Origin: Lachnospiraceae bacterium AM48-27BH | GTDB taxonomy: Bacteria; Bacillota; Clostridia; Lachnospirales; Lachnospiraceae | Length of the DNA stretch: 64,000 nt | Reading direction: 5' to 3' | Assembly (NCBI GenBank): GCA_003478355.1 | Contig: QUFC01000002.1 | Span: forward strand, 169,560 to 233,559 | Shown here: piece by piece, positions 35,873 to 46,003 of the stretch | Layout: each line of letters opens with the position of its first letter | Numbering within the stretch: position 1 is the stretch's first letter | The notes under the pieces: model-generated | Seen by the model: only the letters and a program-made list of their open reading frames with translations | Databases searched by the model: none | What the model was told of the DNA's origin: nothing | Program-made: the position numbers and the translations under genes

Positions 35873-38800
35873 CTATCCCAGCAGTTCCTTTAGCTGATCA
35901 TGGCTTAAGCTGCCAAGGGAAACCATGCCTTCACTGACTATCTGGTCTGCTAAAAGCCGCTTGGACTCCTGCAGCCTTAAGATATTCTCCTCAATGGTAT
36001 CCCTGGTGATCAGTTTAAATACGGATACCTGCTTTTCCTGTCCGATCCGGTACGCCCGGTCAGTCGCCTGGTTCTGGGCCGCCACATTCCACCACGGATC
36101 GTAATGGATCACCATATCTGCTGCCGTCAGGTTCAGTCCAGTGCCACCTGCTTTTAAGGAAATCAAGAATACCGGAGTTTCGTCTTTATGGAATGCCTGA
36201 ACCAGCTTCAGACGGTCCTCTTTGGAGGTTTCACCGGTCAGCTGATAATAACTGATCCCTTCTTTTTTCATCCTTGCCCCGATCAGTTCCAGCATCGACG
36301 TAAACTGAGAAAACAGTAAGATCTTATGGCCGGCTTCCACACCAGAAAGGATCAGCTCCATGCAGGTATCCAGCTTCGCTGACTGTCCCTTGTAATTTTC
36401 ATAAATCAGATGGGGATCACAGCAGATCTGGCGCAGTCTGGTTAACGCCGAAAGGATCTGGATCTTATTGCCATCGTCCAGATGCTCCTTCAGCTGCCAT
36501 GCGTTGGCAGTATAAAGCTCCTGCTGTTCCTTCTCCATCTTGGAGTAGATCACGGTTTCCAGTTTCTCCGGCAGTTCCTTTAAGACATCGGATTTCAGTC
36601 TCCTCAGGATAAACGGCGCTGTCATCCGCTGAAGCCTTCCCAGTGCCTCTTCATCCTGGTCTTTCACGATCGGGGACTCATAACGCTTCTTAAATTTATC
36701 ATAAGTATATAAAAATCCGGGCATCAGATAATCAAAGATACTCCAAAGCTCACTTAAGCGGTTTTCTACCGGAGTTCCTGTCAAGGCGAAGCGGCATTCT
36801 GACTGAATGGCCTTTACTGCCCTGGCTCCCTGAGTCATCGGGTTCTTGATGTACTGGGCTTCGTCAATAATCTGATAACGGAACTGCTGCTTCTGATAAA
36901 GAGCAATATCCCGTTTCAACAAATCATAAGATGTCACAGCGACATCGCATTCTGCCAGATGGCTGATAGCTGCTTCACGCTCCGGGGCAGTTCCTGCCAC
37001 CATGCAGACTTTTATCGATGGGGCAAACCTCTCGAATTCGCTTTCCCAGTTATATACCATGGACGCCGGACAGATGATCAGCGATGGCTTTTTCTCCTCT
37101 GCTTTCTGTTCATCGTAAAGGAGACTGATCACCTGAATGGTCTTCCCCAGACCCATATCATCAGCCAGAATTCCTCCAAAACCACAGGCATCTAAGGTCT
37201 TTAGCCACCGGAAACCGGTTTTCTGATAACCACGCAGAATCGCCCGGAACTCGCCAGGAATCTCAAAATCACTATCCTCAATAGACTTCATGGTACGGAT
37301 CACCGACTTATATTTCTGATCCCGGTCAAACTGGATTCCTCCAAATTCCCTGTATACAGAATCCAGATACAATGCCCGGTATTTCGGAACCCTGATCTGC
37401 CCACTCTCCAGTTCCTTTTTGGAAATAGTCAGACCATCGATCATACGGGCTACGGTCAGGATTCCATTTTCCTCCAGACGCAGGAATTCTCCTGATTTCA
37501 AACGGTAATAGGCTTTCTTCTGACGGTACGCCTCCAGGATCTTTGGAATATCTGCGCTGCTTAACTCTCCCATGTCGATGTTCAGTTCCAGCCAATCGCC
37601 CATGGTGTTGACGCCCACAGATACCTTTGGCTTATGCAGAATCCGCAGATGCCTGAATTCATCCGGCAGATAAACCTCGCCTAACTGGCGAAATTCCTCG
37701 ATCCCATCAGAAAGCAGGTCGTAGATGGCGTCCTCATCATTTTTGATCACCAGATCGTTGTTATCTCCATCTCGATGTTTAAAATATCTGGTGATCACCT
37801 GGCTGACACGGAATTCTCCCGGCACATCACGGCAGATCGTCTTAGGCACATGCTCATCCTCCACCGGATGAAAGGAATAATCGCCATAGCTTAAGGTTGG
37901 ATGCAGCCGCACCTCTCCCGGTTCCGGACTCTCAAATTCAAATCTGGCCTTCAGTTCGACCGGTCTCACTGCCTCTAAATCAACGTCTTTTACATCTAAG
38001 ATCCCATAAACCTCGATTTTCCGGAGTACACGCTCGTAAAATAATGGCACATCTTTTTCGTTGACCAATACCTCATAGGGTGCGCCGTACCCCTGGGTCA
38101 TCTGTTCCAAAAACACCCGCAGATCCCGTCCGAACTCTTCCTGGCACAAGTACAGTTTTTGTCCGTCACAGACGTACAGGTATTTCTCACCGGAAAAGCT
38201 GGAATATTTCTTATCAAGAGAAACCTTTAAGCCCTGCCTTCCCTCCGGACGGACTGTCACAATAAGTTCCGGATTCTCCCGGCACACCAAAAGCTCCCTG
38301 CGGACACCGCGGACATCCTCTGCCTCCAGAGTCATGCCCTCCAACAATTCAAAAAAACGGTCTCTTCCGGCATGGCTCAATACCAGTTCCCGGATAGCCG
38401 GTGCGGTCCCAAGAGTTCCTCTCTGGAACTGTTTAAAATGCTCCTGATAAGCATCCATCATTTCCATAACTAACAACACTAATTTTCTGGATTTCTCGGA
38501 AAATACGTCTAAGTTATGGTAAAACGCCAGAGTCTTACCGTATTCCACGTAAGCGCCCTGTTCTACATTTCTGGCAAATACTGCCAGGTCCTTGACCACA
38601 TACTGGCGGTCACGGCCAATCTTAAACTCCACACGGATATCCTGACGTCCCATGAGAATCCTGGGAACAAATTCCACCTGTTCTTCCTTCTGCCCCCGCA
38701 CGATCTCCGCTACCTCCCGGTTGGTGTACTCACGGATCATCGTGCGGACCTGGGATGAAGTGGAAACCGGCTGCTGGTGAGTCTCCCTGGCCTGGGCCAG

Positions 38801-39001
38801 ATAGTGCTGGTACAAAGCCTTTTCATGAGGACACATCTCTTTATAAGAATGCCCATTTGCACAAGAACAAGAGTAGCTGTTGATACGGCTGCCCTTGTTC
38901 TCCAGTGATACCTTATATGTAATTCCCTGGTCTTCCACCAGGCCGTCAATGCGAAATTCGCCCTTCCAGAAAGCTCTGGTCTGCATCTTGGTGACTTTCA
39001 T
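35873..39001 (-). CDS. SNF2 family DEAD/DEAH-like helicase with SWIM zinc finger
   Basis: 1042 aa. An N-terminal SWIM zinc finger (YSCSCANGHSYKEMCPHEKA, near residues 43-62) is followed by a long middle region with a bacterial SNF2-associated domain. A SNF2 ATPase then has ADDMGLGKTIQ near residue 617, IIDEAQYIKNP, and a C-terminal helicase domain with QATDRAYRIGQ near 980. It is a DNA-translocating ATPase of the RapA/HepA-like group common in Firmicutes. There are no restriction or defence partners beside it, so housekeeping remodelling of protein-DNA or transcription complexes is more likely than phage defence. Confidence 0.9.
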   Translation of the reverse strand: MKVTKMQTRAFWKGEFRIDGLVEDQGITYKVSLENKGSRINSYSCSCANGHSYKEMCPHEKALYQHYLAQARETHQQPVSTSSQVRTMIREYTNREVAEIVRGQKEEQVEFVPRILMGRQDIRVEFKIGRDRQYVVKDLAVFARNVEQGAYVEYGKTLAFYHNLDVFSEKSRKLVLLVMEMMDAYQEHFKQFQRGTLGTAPAIRELVLSHAGRDRFFELLEGMTLEAEDVRGVRRELLVCRENPELIVTVRPEGRQGLKVSLDKKYSSFSGEKYLYVCDGQKLYLCQEEFGRDLRVFLEQMTQGYGAPYEVLVNEKDVPLFYERVLRKIEVYGILDVKDVDLEAVRPVELKARFEFESPEPGEVRLHPTLSYGDYSFHPVEDEHVPKTICRDVPGEFRVSQVITRYFKHRDGDNNDLVIKNDEDAIYDLLSDGIEEFRQLGEVYLPDEFRHLRILHKPKVSVGVNTMGDWLELNIDMGELSSADIPKILEAYRQKKAYYRLKSGEFLRLEENGILTVARMIDGLTISKKELESGQIRVPKYRALYLDSVYREFGGIQFDRDQKYKSVIRTMKSIEDSDFEIPGEFRAILRGYQKTGFRWLKTLDACGFGGILADDMGLGKTIQVISLLYDEQKAEEKKPSLIICPASMVYNWESEFERFAPSIKVCMVAGTAPEREAAISHLAECDVAVTSYDLLKRDIALYQKQQFRYQIIDEAQYIKNPMTQGARAVKAIQSECRFALTGTPVENRLSELWSIFDYLMPGFLYTYDKFKKRYESPIVKDQDEEALGRLQRMTAPFILRRLKSDVLKELPEKLETVIYSKMEKEQQELYTANAWQLKEHLDDGNKIQILSALTRLRQICCDPHLIYENYKGQSAKLDTCMELILSGVEAGHKILLFSQFTSMLELIGARMKKEGISYYQLTGETSKEDRLKLVQAFHKDETPVFLISLKAGGTGLNLTAADMVIHYDPWWNVAAQNQATDRAYRIGQEKQVSVFKLITRDTIEENILRLQESKRLLADQIVSEGMVSLGSLSHDQLKELLG

Positions 39002-39049
39002 ACTTACCCCTCCGCAACCTTGCTTCTATCTTTAAAAACGTTTGGGCTC

Positions 39050-39076
39050 CACAAGATTCCTGCGAAGCCCTCTCCA
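39050..39076 (-). terminator. Probable intrinsic terminator of argS
   Basis: On the minus strand GGGCTTCGCA pairs, with two wobbles, to TGTGGAGCCC, followed by AAACGTTTTT, just after the argS stop at 39098. Confidence 0.65.
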
Positions 39077-39097
39077 ATTACAAAATCACACTTTTCC

Positions 39098-40867
39098 TTA
39101 CATGCGCTCTGGTGCTTCAAAGCCCAGCAGATCAATGCAGGTCTCCAGAACCTGTTTTACCAGAGTGATCAGCCGGATATAGCTTGCCTGACGATCCTTG
39201 TCCTCTTCTTTTAAGATCATAGTGCTGTTATAGAACTTATTAAATGCATCAGACAGCTCATAGATAAACTGGCAGATCTTATGAGGAGCAGTCTCTGCGA
39301 AGCTGTTCTCGATCACCTCATTGTACTTGGTCAGCTGCAGCATCAGTGCTTTCTCTGCGTCAGATACCGGAGCCAGGATCTTCGCCTCTTCTGCACGATG
39401 TCCATTCATCTCCTGATACTTGTTCAAGATCGACTTAATGCGGACAATGGTATACAGAATATATGGGCCGGTATTTCCCTCAAAGGAAACAAAGCGGTCA
39501 ATATCAAAAATGTAATCCTTGGACGCCTGGTTGGACAGATCGCCGTATTTTAATGCTGCAAGGCCGATCACCTTGGCAGTCTCTTTCGCTTCTTCCTCGC
39601 TGATGGTGCGGTTTTCCATGATTCTTGCATAAACAGCGTCATTGATCTCTGCCACCAGATTTTCCAGACGCATCACACCACCTTCTCTGGTCTTAAATGG
39701 CTTGCCATCCTTACCGTTCATGGTACCGAACATCAGATGTACCATCTGGGTATCTGGTTTCACATAGCCGGCTTTTTTCGCCACACGGAACACCTGGATG
39801 AAATGCAGTTCCTGACGTTTATCGGTAATATAGATATATTTGGAAGGTGCAAAATCCTTCTCACGCTCGATAATGGTTCCTAAATCGGAGGTTGCGTACA
39901 GAGCAGCACCGTCAGATTTACGGATGATACATGGAGGAAGTTCCTTGGAATCGCCTTCCTGTGCAATATCAACCACCAGCGCGCCCTGGCTCTCGTATGC
40001 CAGACCCTTGTCCTGCAGGTCCTGAATCAATCCTGGAATGTATGGCTGAGCATCGCTTTCCCCTTTCCACAGATCGAAGGTTACGCCCAGATTGCCATAG
40101 TTTTTCTTTAAGTCTGCCAGGGAAACATTCATGATATGCTTCCAGATAGCACGGAATGGCTTGTAACCATTCTGCAATTTAAAAGTAGCTTCCTGTGCTC
40201 TTGCTTTAAATGCCTCGTCCACTTTGGACTTGCCGCTGGCAGTCGGATAGATATCCTCCAACTCAGAAATGGTAAATGGAGCCTCCTCCGGATACTCGCC
40301 CTCAAAGGACTCATCGAAATATGGCAGTTCTGGTTTGCGGTCACGCAGCTCCTCGATGATCAGACCCATCTGCAGCCCCCAGTCACCCAGATGCACATCG
40401 CCGATCATGTGATAACCCAGGAAACGGCCCATTCTCTTGATGCTCTCACCGATGATCGCAGAACGGAGATGTCCTACATGAAGCGGTTTTGCCACATTGG
40501 CTCCGCCGTAGTCCACGATGATGGTCTCACCAGTCTTCACTTCTTCCACGCCAAGCTTGTCCTCAGCCTGCATGCCATTCATATAAGAAGCGAGATACTC
40601 GCCATTTAAACGGATATTGATGAATCCAGGCATCACTGCTGTGATCTCAGAAAACATCTCATTGCCCTGAAGTTTCTCTACCACTTCATTTGCAATATCG
40701 ATTGGTTTCTTTTTATATGCTTTCGCTGCTGCCATAGCGCCGTTGCACTGATACTCACACAGGTCCGGACGGTTAGACAGGGTGACACGGGCATAAGAGC
40801 GGTCATAACCACAGTTCTCAAAAGCCGGCGCCAGTTCCGCTACGATACATTCCAGAATCTTTTTCAC
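39098..40867 (-). CDS. argS: Arginyl-tRNA synthetase
   Basis: 589 aa, full length for class Ia ArgRS. An N-terminal Arg-tRNA synthetase domain, the HIGH motif as HVGHLRS near residue 126 (ANVAKPLHVGHLRS), a KMSKS-region variant around GGVMRLENL, and a DALR anticodon domain at the C-terminus (NEVIENSFAETAPHKI region). It charges tRNA-Arg in the cytoplasm. The GTG start at 40867 has AGGAG nine bases upstream and a sigma-A promoter at 40920-40948. Single-gene unit. Confidence 0.96.
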   Translation of the reverse strand: MKKILECIVAELAPAFENCGYDRSYARVTLSNRPDLCEYQCNGAMAAAKAYKKKPIDIANEVVEKLQGNEMFSEITAVMPGFINIRLNGEYLASYMNGMQAEDKLGVEEVKTGETIIVDYGGANVAKPLHVGHLRSAIIGESIKRMGRFLGYHMIGDVHLGDWGLQMGLIIEELRDRKPELPYFDESFEGEYPEEAPFTISELEDIYPTASGKSKVDEAFKARAQEATFKLQNGYKPFRAIWKHIMNVSLADLKKNYGNLGVTFDLWKGESDAQPYIPGLIQDLQDKGLAYESQGALVVDIAQEGDSKELPPCIIRKSDGAALYATSDLGTIIEREKDFAPSKYIYITDKRQELHFIQVFRVAKKAGYVKPDTQMVHLMFGTMNGKDGKPFKTREGGVMRLENLVAEINDAVYARIMENRTISEEEAKETAKVIGLAALKYGDLSNQASKDYIFDIDRFVSFEGNTGPYILYTIVRIKSILNKYQEMNGHRAEEAKILAPVSDAEKALMLQLTKYNEVIENSFAETAPHKICQFIYELSDAFNKFYNSTMILKEEDKDRQASYIRLITLVKQVLETCIDLLGFEAPERM

Positions 40868-40919
40868 GTTCTATTTCTCCTTTGGTTCTTTTCTTTTAAT
40901 TATAATAAGTCAAATATTA

Positions 40920-40948
40920 ATTATAATGGAAGTTGGTAAGAAAATCAA
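40920..40948 (-). promoter_or_regulatory. Sigma-A promoter of argS
   Basis: Minus strand TTGATT (40943-40948), a 17-base spacer and TATAAT (40920-40925), about 50 bases ahead of the argS start. Confidence 0.75.
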
Positions 40949-40960
40949 CGATAAATGGTC

Positions 40961-41001
40961 ATAAAATAGCAAAAGGCTCTGCTTATCGCAGAACCTTTCG
41001 C
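40961..41001 (-). terminator. Intrinsic terminator of the suf operon
   Basis: On the minus strand the stem AAAGGTTCTGC / GCAGAGCCTTT with a five-base loop is followed by TGCTATTTTA. It lies about 60 bases after the repaired sufU stop. Confidence 0.8.
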
Positions 41002-41058
41002 AGTATTTTCTTTTTGAAACCTGGCATCGTTTTTCTCCGAAAACAATTCCACATTAAT

Positions 41059-41486
41059 CTATTCTTTCTTACCCAGCATCTCTTCCATCGTATGCCATCC
41101 AAGAACTGCGCATTTTACTCTGGCGGGCATATGGCGATATCAGCCAGCACACCGGCCTCTTCCAGCTCATCCATCTCATCGGCAGTGGTCTTTCCCTGGA
41201 TCATTTTCAAAAATAATTCCGCCAGATGCAGAGCTTCCTCTTTCCCCCGTCCAATGATCATATCCAGCATAATGTCCGCAGAAGCCTGGGAAATGGCACA
41301 TCCGCTTCCCTCAAAGGCACCATCCACGATCACATCATTTTCCACCTTTAATTGCAAGATAATGTCATCACCGCAGCTTGGATTCACACCTTCCAGCACC
41401 AGATTGGCGTCCGGAAGCTTCTCCTTGTGGATCGGATGCTGGTTATGCTCGATAAGAACCTCATTGTAAAATGTCTTATTCTCCAT
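41059..41486 (-). CDS. sufU: SufU Fe-S cluster assembly sulfur-transfer protein, frameshifted
   Basis: Repaired length 142 aa. Zn/S-transfer cysteines are seen in NPSCGDDI and GSGCAISQ. The third Cys lies in RVKCAVLGWHTMEEML, which is read only after restoring one base lost near 41132-41134 (GCCAT should be GCCCAT). The literal frame stops at 41115 and lacks this Cys. SufU accepts persulfide sulfur from SufS. ATG at 41486 overlaps the sufS end by 11 bases. Because SufU is generally required for Fe-S assembly in Firmicutes, the indel is more likely an assembly error than a real loss. Confidence 0.88.
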
Positions 41487-42687
41487 ATCCCATTCTCCTT
41501 CTGATCTCCTTGACACTCTTGATAAACCGGTCAATGTCCTTTTCGGTATTGTAAAACGCAATGCTGGCACGGGCCGTAGACATCACGCCTAGATGCTGTA
41601 AAAGCGGCTGGGCGCAATGATGTCCGGCTCTCACAGCGATCTTATCCGCATCCAGAATAGAAGCAATATCATGTGGATGCACATCGTCAATGGTAAAACT
41701 GATAATGCCGTGATGCTTTTTCGGGTCAGTGCTTCCGATCAGATGAACACCTGGGATACGCTTCATCTCCCCCATAGCCATCTCTGTCAGCAGCTCTTCC
41801 TGCTTGTTGATCTCCCGCCAGCCGATGCCTTCCATATATTCGATGGCCGCCTGCAGAGCCACAGCGCCGCCGCCGTTTACCGTTCCTGCCTCAAATTTGT
41901 GAGGAAGCGGGGCATAAACTGCGTCAAAACGACTGACAGAATCGATCATTTCTCCACCACTCAAAAACGGCGGCATATCTTCTAATAATGCTTTCTTTCC
42001 ATAAAGGACACCGATTCCCATAGGCGCCATCAGCTTATGACCAGAAAATGCCAGGAAATCTGCATCTAATTCCTGCACGTCGATCGGCATATGAGGAGCG
42101 CTCTGAGCCGCATCAACCAGCACCACACCGCCCTGTTCATGAACCAGACGGATGATCGCTTCGATCGGGTCTAAACGGCCGGTAACATTGGATACATGGG
42201 TCACTGCCGCCAGTTTGGTCTGTGGCGTCACCGCCGCCATCATGTCCTTCACCTCATAAGCACCGTCCTGCTCACAGTCTAAATATCTTAAAGTTGCGCC
42301 AGTCTGTCTCGCCACCATCTGCCACGGAAGCAGGTTGCTGTGGTGGGAGTCAATGGTCACTAAAATCTCATCTCCAGTCTTCAAGTGGGTAAGTCCATAG
42401 CTGTATGCCACTAAATTGATACTCTCAGTGGTATTTCTGGTGAAAATGATCTCTGCGGAGTCCTCTGCGTGAAGGAAATCCCGGACGCAGTCTCTGGCCG
42501 CCTCATAGCGGTCAGTAGCCTCCATGCCCAGCTCATATAAGCCTCTCAATGGGTTGGCATTGTATTTCTCATAAAATTCCCGTTCTGCCGCCAGCACTGC
42601 ATCTGGTCTCTGAGCTGTTGCCGCGCTGTCTAAATATACCAGGTCCGACTGCCGTAACAGTGGGAAATCTTCTTTAAACTGTCTCAT
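41476..42687 (-). CDS. sufS: Cysteine desulfurase SufS
   Basis: 403 aa PLP-dependent class V aminotransferase fold. PLP Lys in FSGHKLMAPMGIG, catalytic Cys in RAGHHCAQPLLQ, and a group II layout (SufS rather than NifS/IscS). It removes sulfur from cysteine and passes it to SufU for cluster building on SufBCD. It overlaps sufD by 14 bases and sufU by 11, showing tight translational coupling. Confidence 0.96.
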   Translation of the reverse strand: MRQFKEDFPLLRQSDLVYLDSAATAQRPDAVLAAEREFYEKYNANPLRGLYELGMEATDRYEAARDCVRDFLHAEDSAEIIFTRNTTESINLVAYSYGLTHLKTGDEILVTIDSHHSNLLPWQMVARQTGATLRYLDCEQDGAYEVKDMMAAVTPQTKLAAVTHVSNVTGRLDPIEAIIRLVHEQGGVVLVDAAQSAPHMPIDVQELDADFLAFSGHKLMAPMGIGVLYGKKALLEDMPPFLSGGEMIDSVSRFDAVYAPLPHKFEAGTVNGGGAVALQAAIEYMEGIGWREINKQEELLTEMAMGEMKRIPGVHLIGSTDPKKHHGIISFTIDDVHPHDIASILDADKIAVRAGHHCAQPLLQHLGVMSTARASIAFYNTEKDIDRFIKSVKEIRRRMGYGE

Positions 42688-43753
42688 CCGTATCTTCCTC
42701 CGTTCCCAGATACTCTTCTACCAGCTTCCGTACCTCTGCCTGCGGAATCCGGTCGCAGACAGCATCAATCTTGGCCCTGGCCATAATCTGCTCTGCTTTT
42801 TCCTCCGGGATTCCTCTGGAGCTTAAATAGTACAGAACAGAATCATCCAGCTTGCCCATGCTGGCTCCGTGGTTTCCTTCCACATCCTCTTCCTGGCACA
42901 GGATCAGCGGAATGGTCTGGTTTACCAGATCGTCTCCCAGCATCAGGATATCCTCCCGCTCATCACCCTTTGCTCCGGAACAGCCGCGAAGGAAATCAAT
43001 CGTGCCACGAAACAGCTTACTGGAATGTTCCTCCAAAATACCGGAAGTTTCCATCAGGCTGGTGGTTTTTTTGCCGTGGTGACGGACCGTATAGTTCATA
43101 TCTAATTTCTGGTCTGCCTTGGCATGGTATCCAATGTGAGCCTCAAAGGAACTTTCTTTACCCTTTAAATCCACCTCGCCGCCTGCATACAGCTTTCCTG
43201 CACCCAGTTCCACCCGAACCAGTTCGATTCCGGCTTTTTCCTCGCAGATGCCACCGAAATCATGGAAACAGGTAAATCCCTGTCCTAATAACTGAACAGC
43301 ATAGATCTTGATATGGGCATTTTTCTCTGCACAGGCTTTCACCTGGACAGAAGAACTGCCTTTCTGGTCCTTTCCACCGGTCAATACCATCGTCACATTT
43401 AAGGTGCTGTTCTCTCTAGCGTGGAGATATAAGCAGCTGGCATAATCACCACCCGGAAAATCATAAGTGAGAACTGCGTAAGTTTCCTCAGTCTGACCAA
43501 AGGTCTCCAGCACATCGGTTTCACCGCCGGCCAGTTCACCGAGCTTATCCAGATCCTTTCCCACGCCGCTGACGATCCCATCCCAGCCATCGACTTTCTC
43601 TTTTGTATGAACCATTCCATCGCCGGAGATCTCTGTGGAAGCAGAAAACCAGACTGGTGTTTTGTCATAAGCAACATGGCTCTCATTCATTTTCAGCCAG
43701 TTCCAGGTAGGCGCTGGAAGGCGGTTCAATGTCATCTGTAATTCATTTTCCAT
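42674..43753 (-). CDS. sufD: SufD Fe-S scaffold subunit
   Basis: 359 aa beta-helix protein of the SufB/SufD family, shorter and more divergent than SufB. Family features: HENSTLNVTMVL-like beta turns, HHGKKTTSLMETSGIL and GASMGKLDDSVLYYLSSRGI near the C-terminus. It forms the SufBC2D scaffold with SufB and SufC. ATG at 43753 follows AGGAGG by nine bases, so the longer frame to 43774 is rejected. It starts 13 bases after sufB. Confidence 0.92.
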   Translation of the reverse strand: MENELQMTLNRLPAPTWNWLKMNESHVAYDKTPVWFSASTEISGDGMVHTKEKVDGWDGIVSGVGKDLDKLGELAGGETDVLETFGQTEETYAVLTYDFPGGDYASCLYLHARENSTLNVTMVLTGGKDQKGSSSVQVKACAEKNAHIKIYAVQLLGQGFTCFHDFGGICEEKAGIELVRVELGAGKLYAGGEVDLKGKESSFEAHIGYHAKADQKLDMNYTVRHHGKKTTSLMETSGILEEHSSKLFRGTIDFLRGCSGAKGDEREDILMLGDDLVNQTIPLILCQEEDVEGNHGASMGKLDDSVLYYLSSRGIPEEKAEQIMARAKIDAVCDRIPQAEVRKLVEEYLGTEEDTDETV

Positions 43754-43766
43754 TTCTTTGTCCCTC

Positions 43767-45179
43767 CTAGCCAATGCTTCCTTTCATTTCCAACTGAATC
43801 AGGTTGTTCATCTCCACAGCATACTCCAACGGCAGTTCCTTGGATACGTTGTCCGCAAAACCGCTGACGATCATGGCTCTGGCGTCCTCTTCGCTGATGC
43901 CGCGGCTCATAAGATAGAATACGGCATCATCACTGATCCTGCCGATCTTCGCTTCATGTCCCACATCGGCGTTGCAGGTCCGCACATCCATGGCCGGGAT
44001 CGTATCGGAGCGGGAGATCTCGTCCAGCATCAGGGACTGACAGGAAACCGCCGCCTTGCTGTGCTCCGCATTCTTACCGATCACCACGCTGCTGCGAAAG
44101 GTGCTGATACCGCCGTCTTTGGAAATGGACTTGGTATTAATATAAGAAGACGTATCCGGTGCGCTGTGAACCACCTTGGCTCCTGTATCCAGGTTCTGGC
44201 CCTTTCCTGCGAACGTGATACCTGTAAATTCCATGCGGGCACCTTTTCCCTTCAGGATACTCATCGGGTACAGATAGGAAACATGAGAACCGAAGGAACC
44301 GGACACCCACTCGATGGTACCGCCTTCTTCTACAACCGCGCGCTTGGTATTTAAGTTGTACATATTTTTAGACCAGTTCTCGATGGTAGAATAACGCAAC
44401 TTGGCGTTCTTTCCAACGAACAGCTCTACGCAGCCTGCATGAAGGTTCGCCACATTGTATTTCGGTGCAGAACAGCCCTCGATGAAATGAAGTTCTGCTC
44501 CCTCATCCACGATAATTAACGTATGCTCAAACTGTCCCGCCCCCGGCGCATTAAGACGGAAATAGGACTGTAACGGAATCTCCACGGAAACTCCCTTAGG
44601 CACGTACACGAAAGAACCGCCAGACCATACGGCGCCGTGAAGAGCCGCAAATTTGTGATCGTTTGGTTTTACCAGGTGCATGAAATGGGTACGGATCATT
44701 TCCGCATATTCCCCATGCATGGCGCTTTCCAGATCCGTGTAAATGACGCCCTGGGCTGCGACCTCTTCCCGGACATTATGATAAACTAACTCAGAATCAT
44801 ACTGGGCACCAACACCGGCCAGCGATTTCCGCTCTGCCTGCGGGATTCCAAGACGTTCAAAGGTATCTTTGATATCATCCGGCACATCAGACCATTTGGC
44901 GCTCATCCTGGTCTTTGGACGGACATATGTGACAATCTGGTTCATATCCAGCCCCTCAATGGATGGACCCCAGTCCGGCACTTTCATGGAATTGTAGATC
45001 TGAAGAGACTGGAGGCGGAACAGCTGCATCCACGCCGGATCATTTTTCTCTTTGGAAATCTGCTCCACGATCTCCGGGGTCAGACCTTCTTCAACTTTGT
45101 AGATATTTTCCGCTTTTTCCTCATTTCGAAAGTCGTAAAGGCTGCGGTCAATATCTTCTACCTGGCTCTTCTCTTTCAT
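43767..45179 (-). CDS. sufB: SufB Fe-S scaffold subunit
   Basis: 470 aa, full length. Very typical SufB motifs: FVYVPKGVSVEIPLQSYFR, EGCSAPKYNVANLHAGCVEL, and C-terminal DVGHEAKIGRISDDAVFYLM with the conserved cysteine and acidic residues. It carries the nascent Fe-S cluster in the SufBCD complex. The ATG shares its A with the sufC stop (TGATG), a standard coupling signal. Confidence 0.97.
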   Translation of the reverse strand: MKEKSQVEDIDRSLYDFRNEEKAENIYKVEEGLTPEIVEQISKEKNDPAWMQLFRLQSLQIYNSMKVPDWGPSIEGLDMNQIVTYVRPKTRMSAKWSDVPDDIKDTFERLGIPQAERKSLAGVGAQYDSELVYHNVREEVAAQGVIYTDLESAMHGEYAEMIRTHFMHLVKPNDHKFAALHGAVWSGGSFVYVPKGVSVEIPLQSYFRLNAPGAGQFEHTLIIVDEGAELHFIEGCSAPKYNVANLHAGCVELFVGKNAKLRYSTIENWSKNMYNLNTKRAVVEEGGTIEWVSGSFGSHVSYLYPMSILKGKGARMEFTGITFAGKGQNLDTGAKVVHSAPDTSSYINTKSISKDGGISTFRSSVVIGKNAEHSKAAVSCQSLMLDEISRSDTIPAMDVRTCNADVGHEAKIGRISDDAVFYLMSRGISEEDARAMIVSGFADNVSKELPLEYAVEMNNLIQLEMKGSIG

Positions 45180-45949
45180 CAGTTCGCCCCCTCTGTCTTT
45201 CCGGCCGCCTGAATGAAGGATTCGTAGCCTTCCTCGTTGATCTTATCCACCAGAGAGCTGTCTCCGGTAGCCACGATATGTCCATCTACCATAACGTGGG
45301 TATAATCCACATGAAGGGCCTCCAGAATTCTGGTACTGTGGGTAATGATCAACAGTGCGCCCTTCTGCTCCCTCTGATAAGCCCGGACACCCTCTGATAC
45401 CAGACGTACCGCGTCAACATCCAGTCCGGAATCGGTCTCATCTAAAATAGCCAGACTTGGTTTTAACATCATCAACTGTAAAATCTCTGCCTTTTTCTTC
45501 TCACCGCCGGAAAATCCCACGTTTAAGCTTCTCTGGGTGTAGCTTTCATCAAGCTGCAGCACATCCATGGCTTTTTTCAGTTCTTTGTGGAATTCCCAAA
45601 CGCGGATCGGTCTGCCGGTTTTTTGACGGATGGCACTGCGGATAAAGCTCTCCAGAGAAAGTCCCGGAACCTCTAATGGCTCCTGGAAGGACAGAAAGAT
45701 ACCATCCCTGGCCCGCTTGTCCGTACTCTCTCCGGTGATATCATTTCCCTTAAAAATAATATTGCCGCTGCTGATGTGATACTTCGGATTGCCCATCAGT
45801 ACATGACCCAGAGTAGACTTACCTGCTCCATTTGGTCCCATCAGTACATGGGTCTCTCCCGGATTTATATTTAAGCTGACACCATGCAGGATCTCTTTTT
45901 CTTCGATGTCTGCATGGATCTGGTTGATCTGTAAAAGTTGTTCTGACAT
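45179..45949 (-). CDS. sufC: SufC ATPase of the Fe-S assembly complex
   Basis: 256 aa soluble ABC ATPase. Walker A GPNGAGKST, signature VGFSGGEKKK, Walker B AILDETDSGLD and the His switch ITHSTRIL, all in SufC-specific form. It drives conformational change of SufBD during cluster assembly. First gene of the sufCBDSU operon, with a sigma-A promoter and palindrome upstream. Confidence 0.97.
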   Translation of the reverse strand: MSEQLLQINQIHADIEEKEILHGVSLNINPGETHVLMGPNGAGKSTLGHVLMGNPKYHISSGNIIFKGNDITGESTDKRARDGIFLSFQEPLEVPGLSLESFIRSAIRQKTGRPIRVWEFHKELKKAMDVLQLDESYTQRSLNVGFSGGEKKKAEILQLMMLKPSLAILDETDSGLDVDAVRLVSEGVRAYQREQKGALLIITHSTRILEALHVDYTHVMVDGHIVATGDSSLVDKINEEGYESFIQAAGKTEGAN

Positions 45950-46003
45950 GGTTGCTTTTCTCCATTCCGCCTCTTGTCAGGCTCTTGTTTTTCTATATTA
46001 CTA

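Noticed and set aside
35873..39001. SNF2 helicase as part of a DISARM-like or similar defence island
   Set aside because: No methylase, phospholipase D or DUF1998 partner is present; neighbours are a sugar regulator and argS.
40136..40609. A 157-codon plus-strand ORF
   Set aside because: Antisense shadow of argS.
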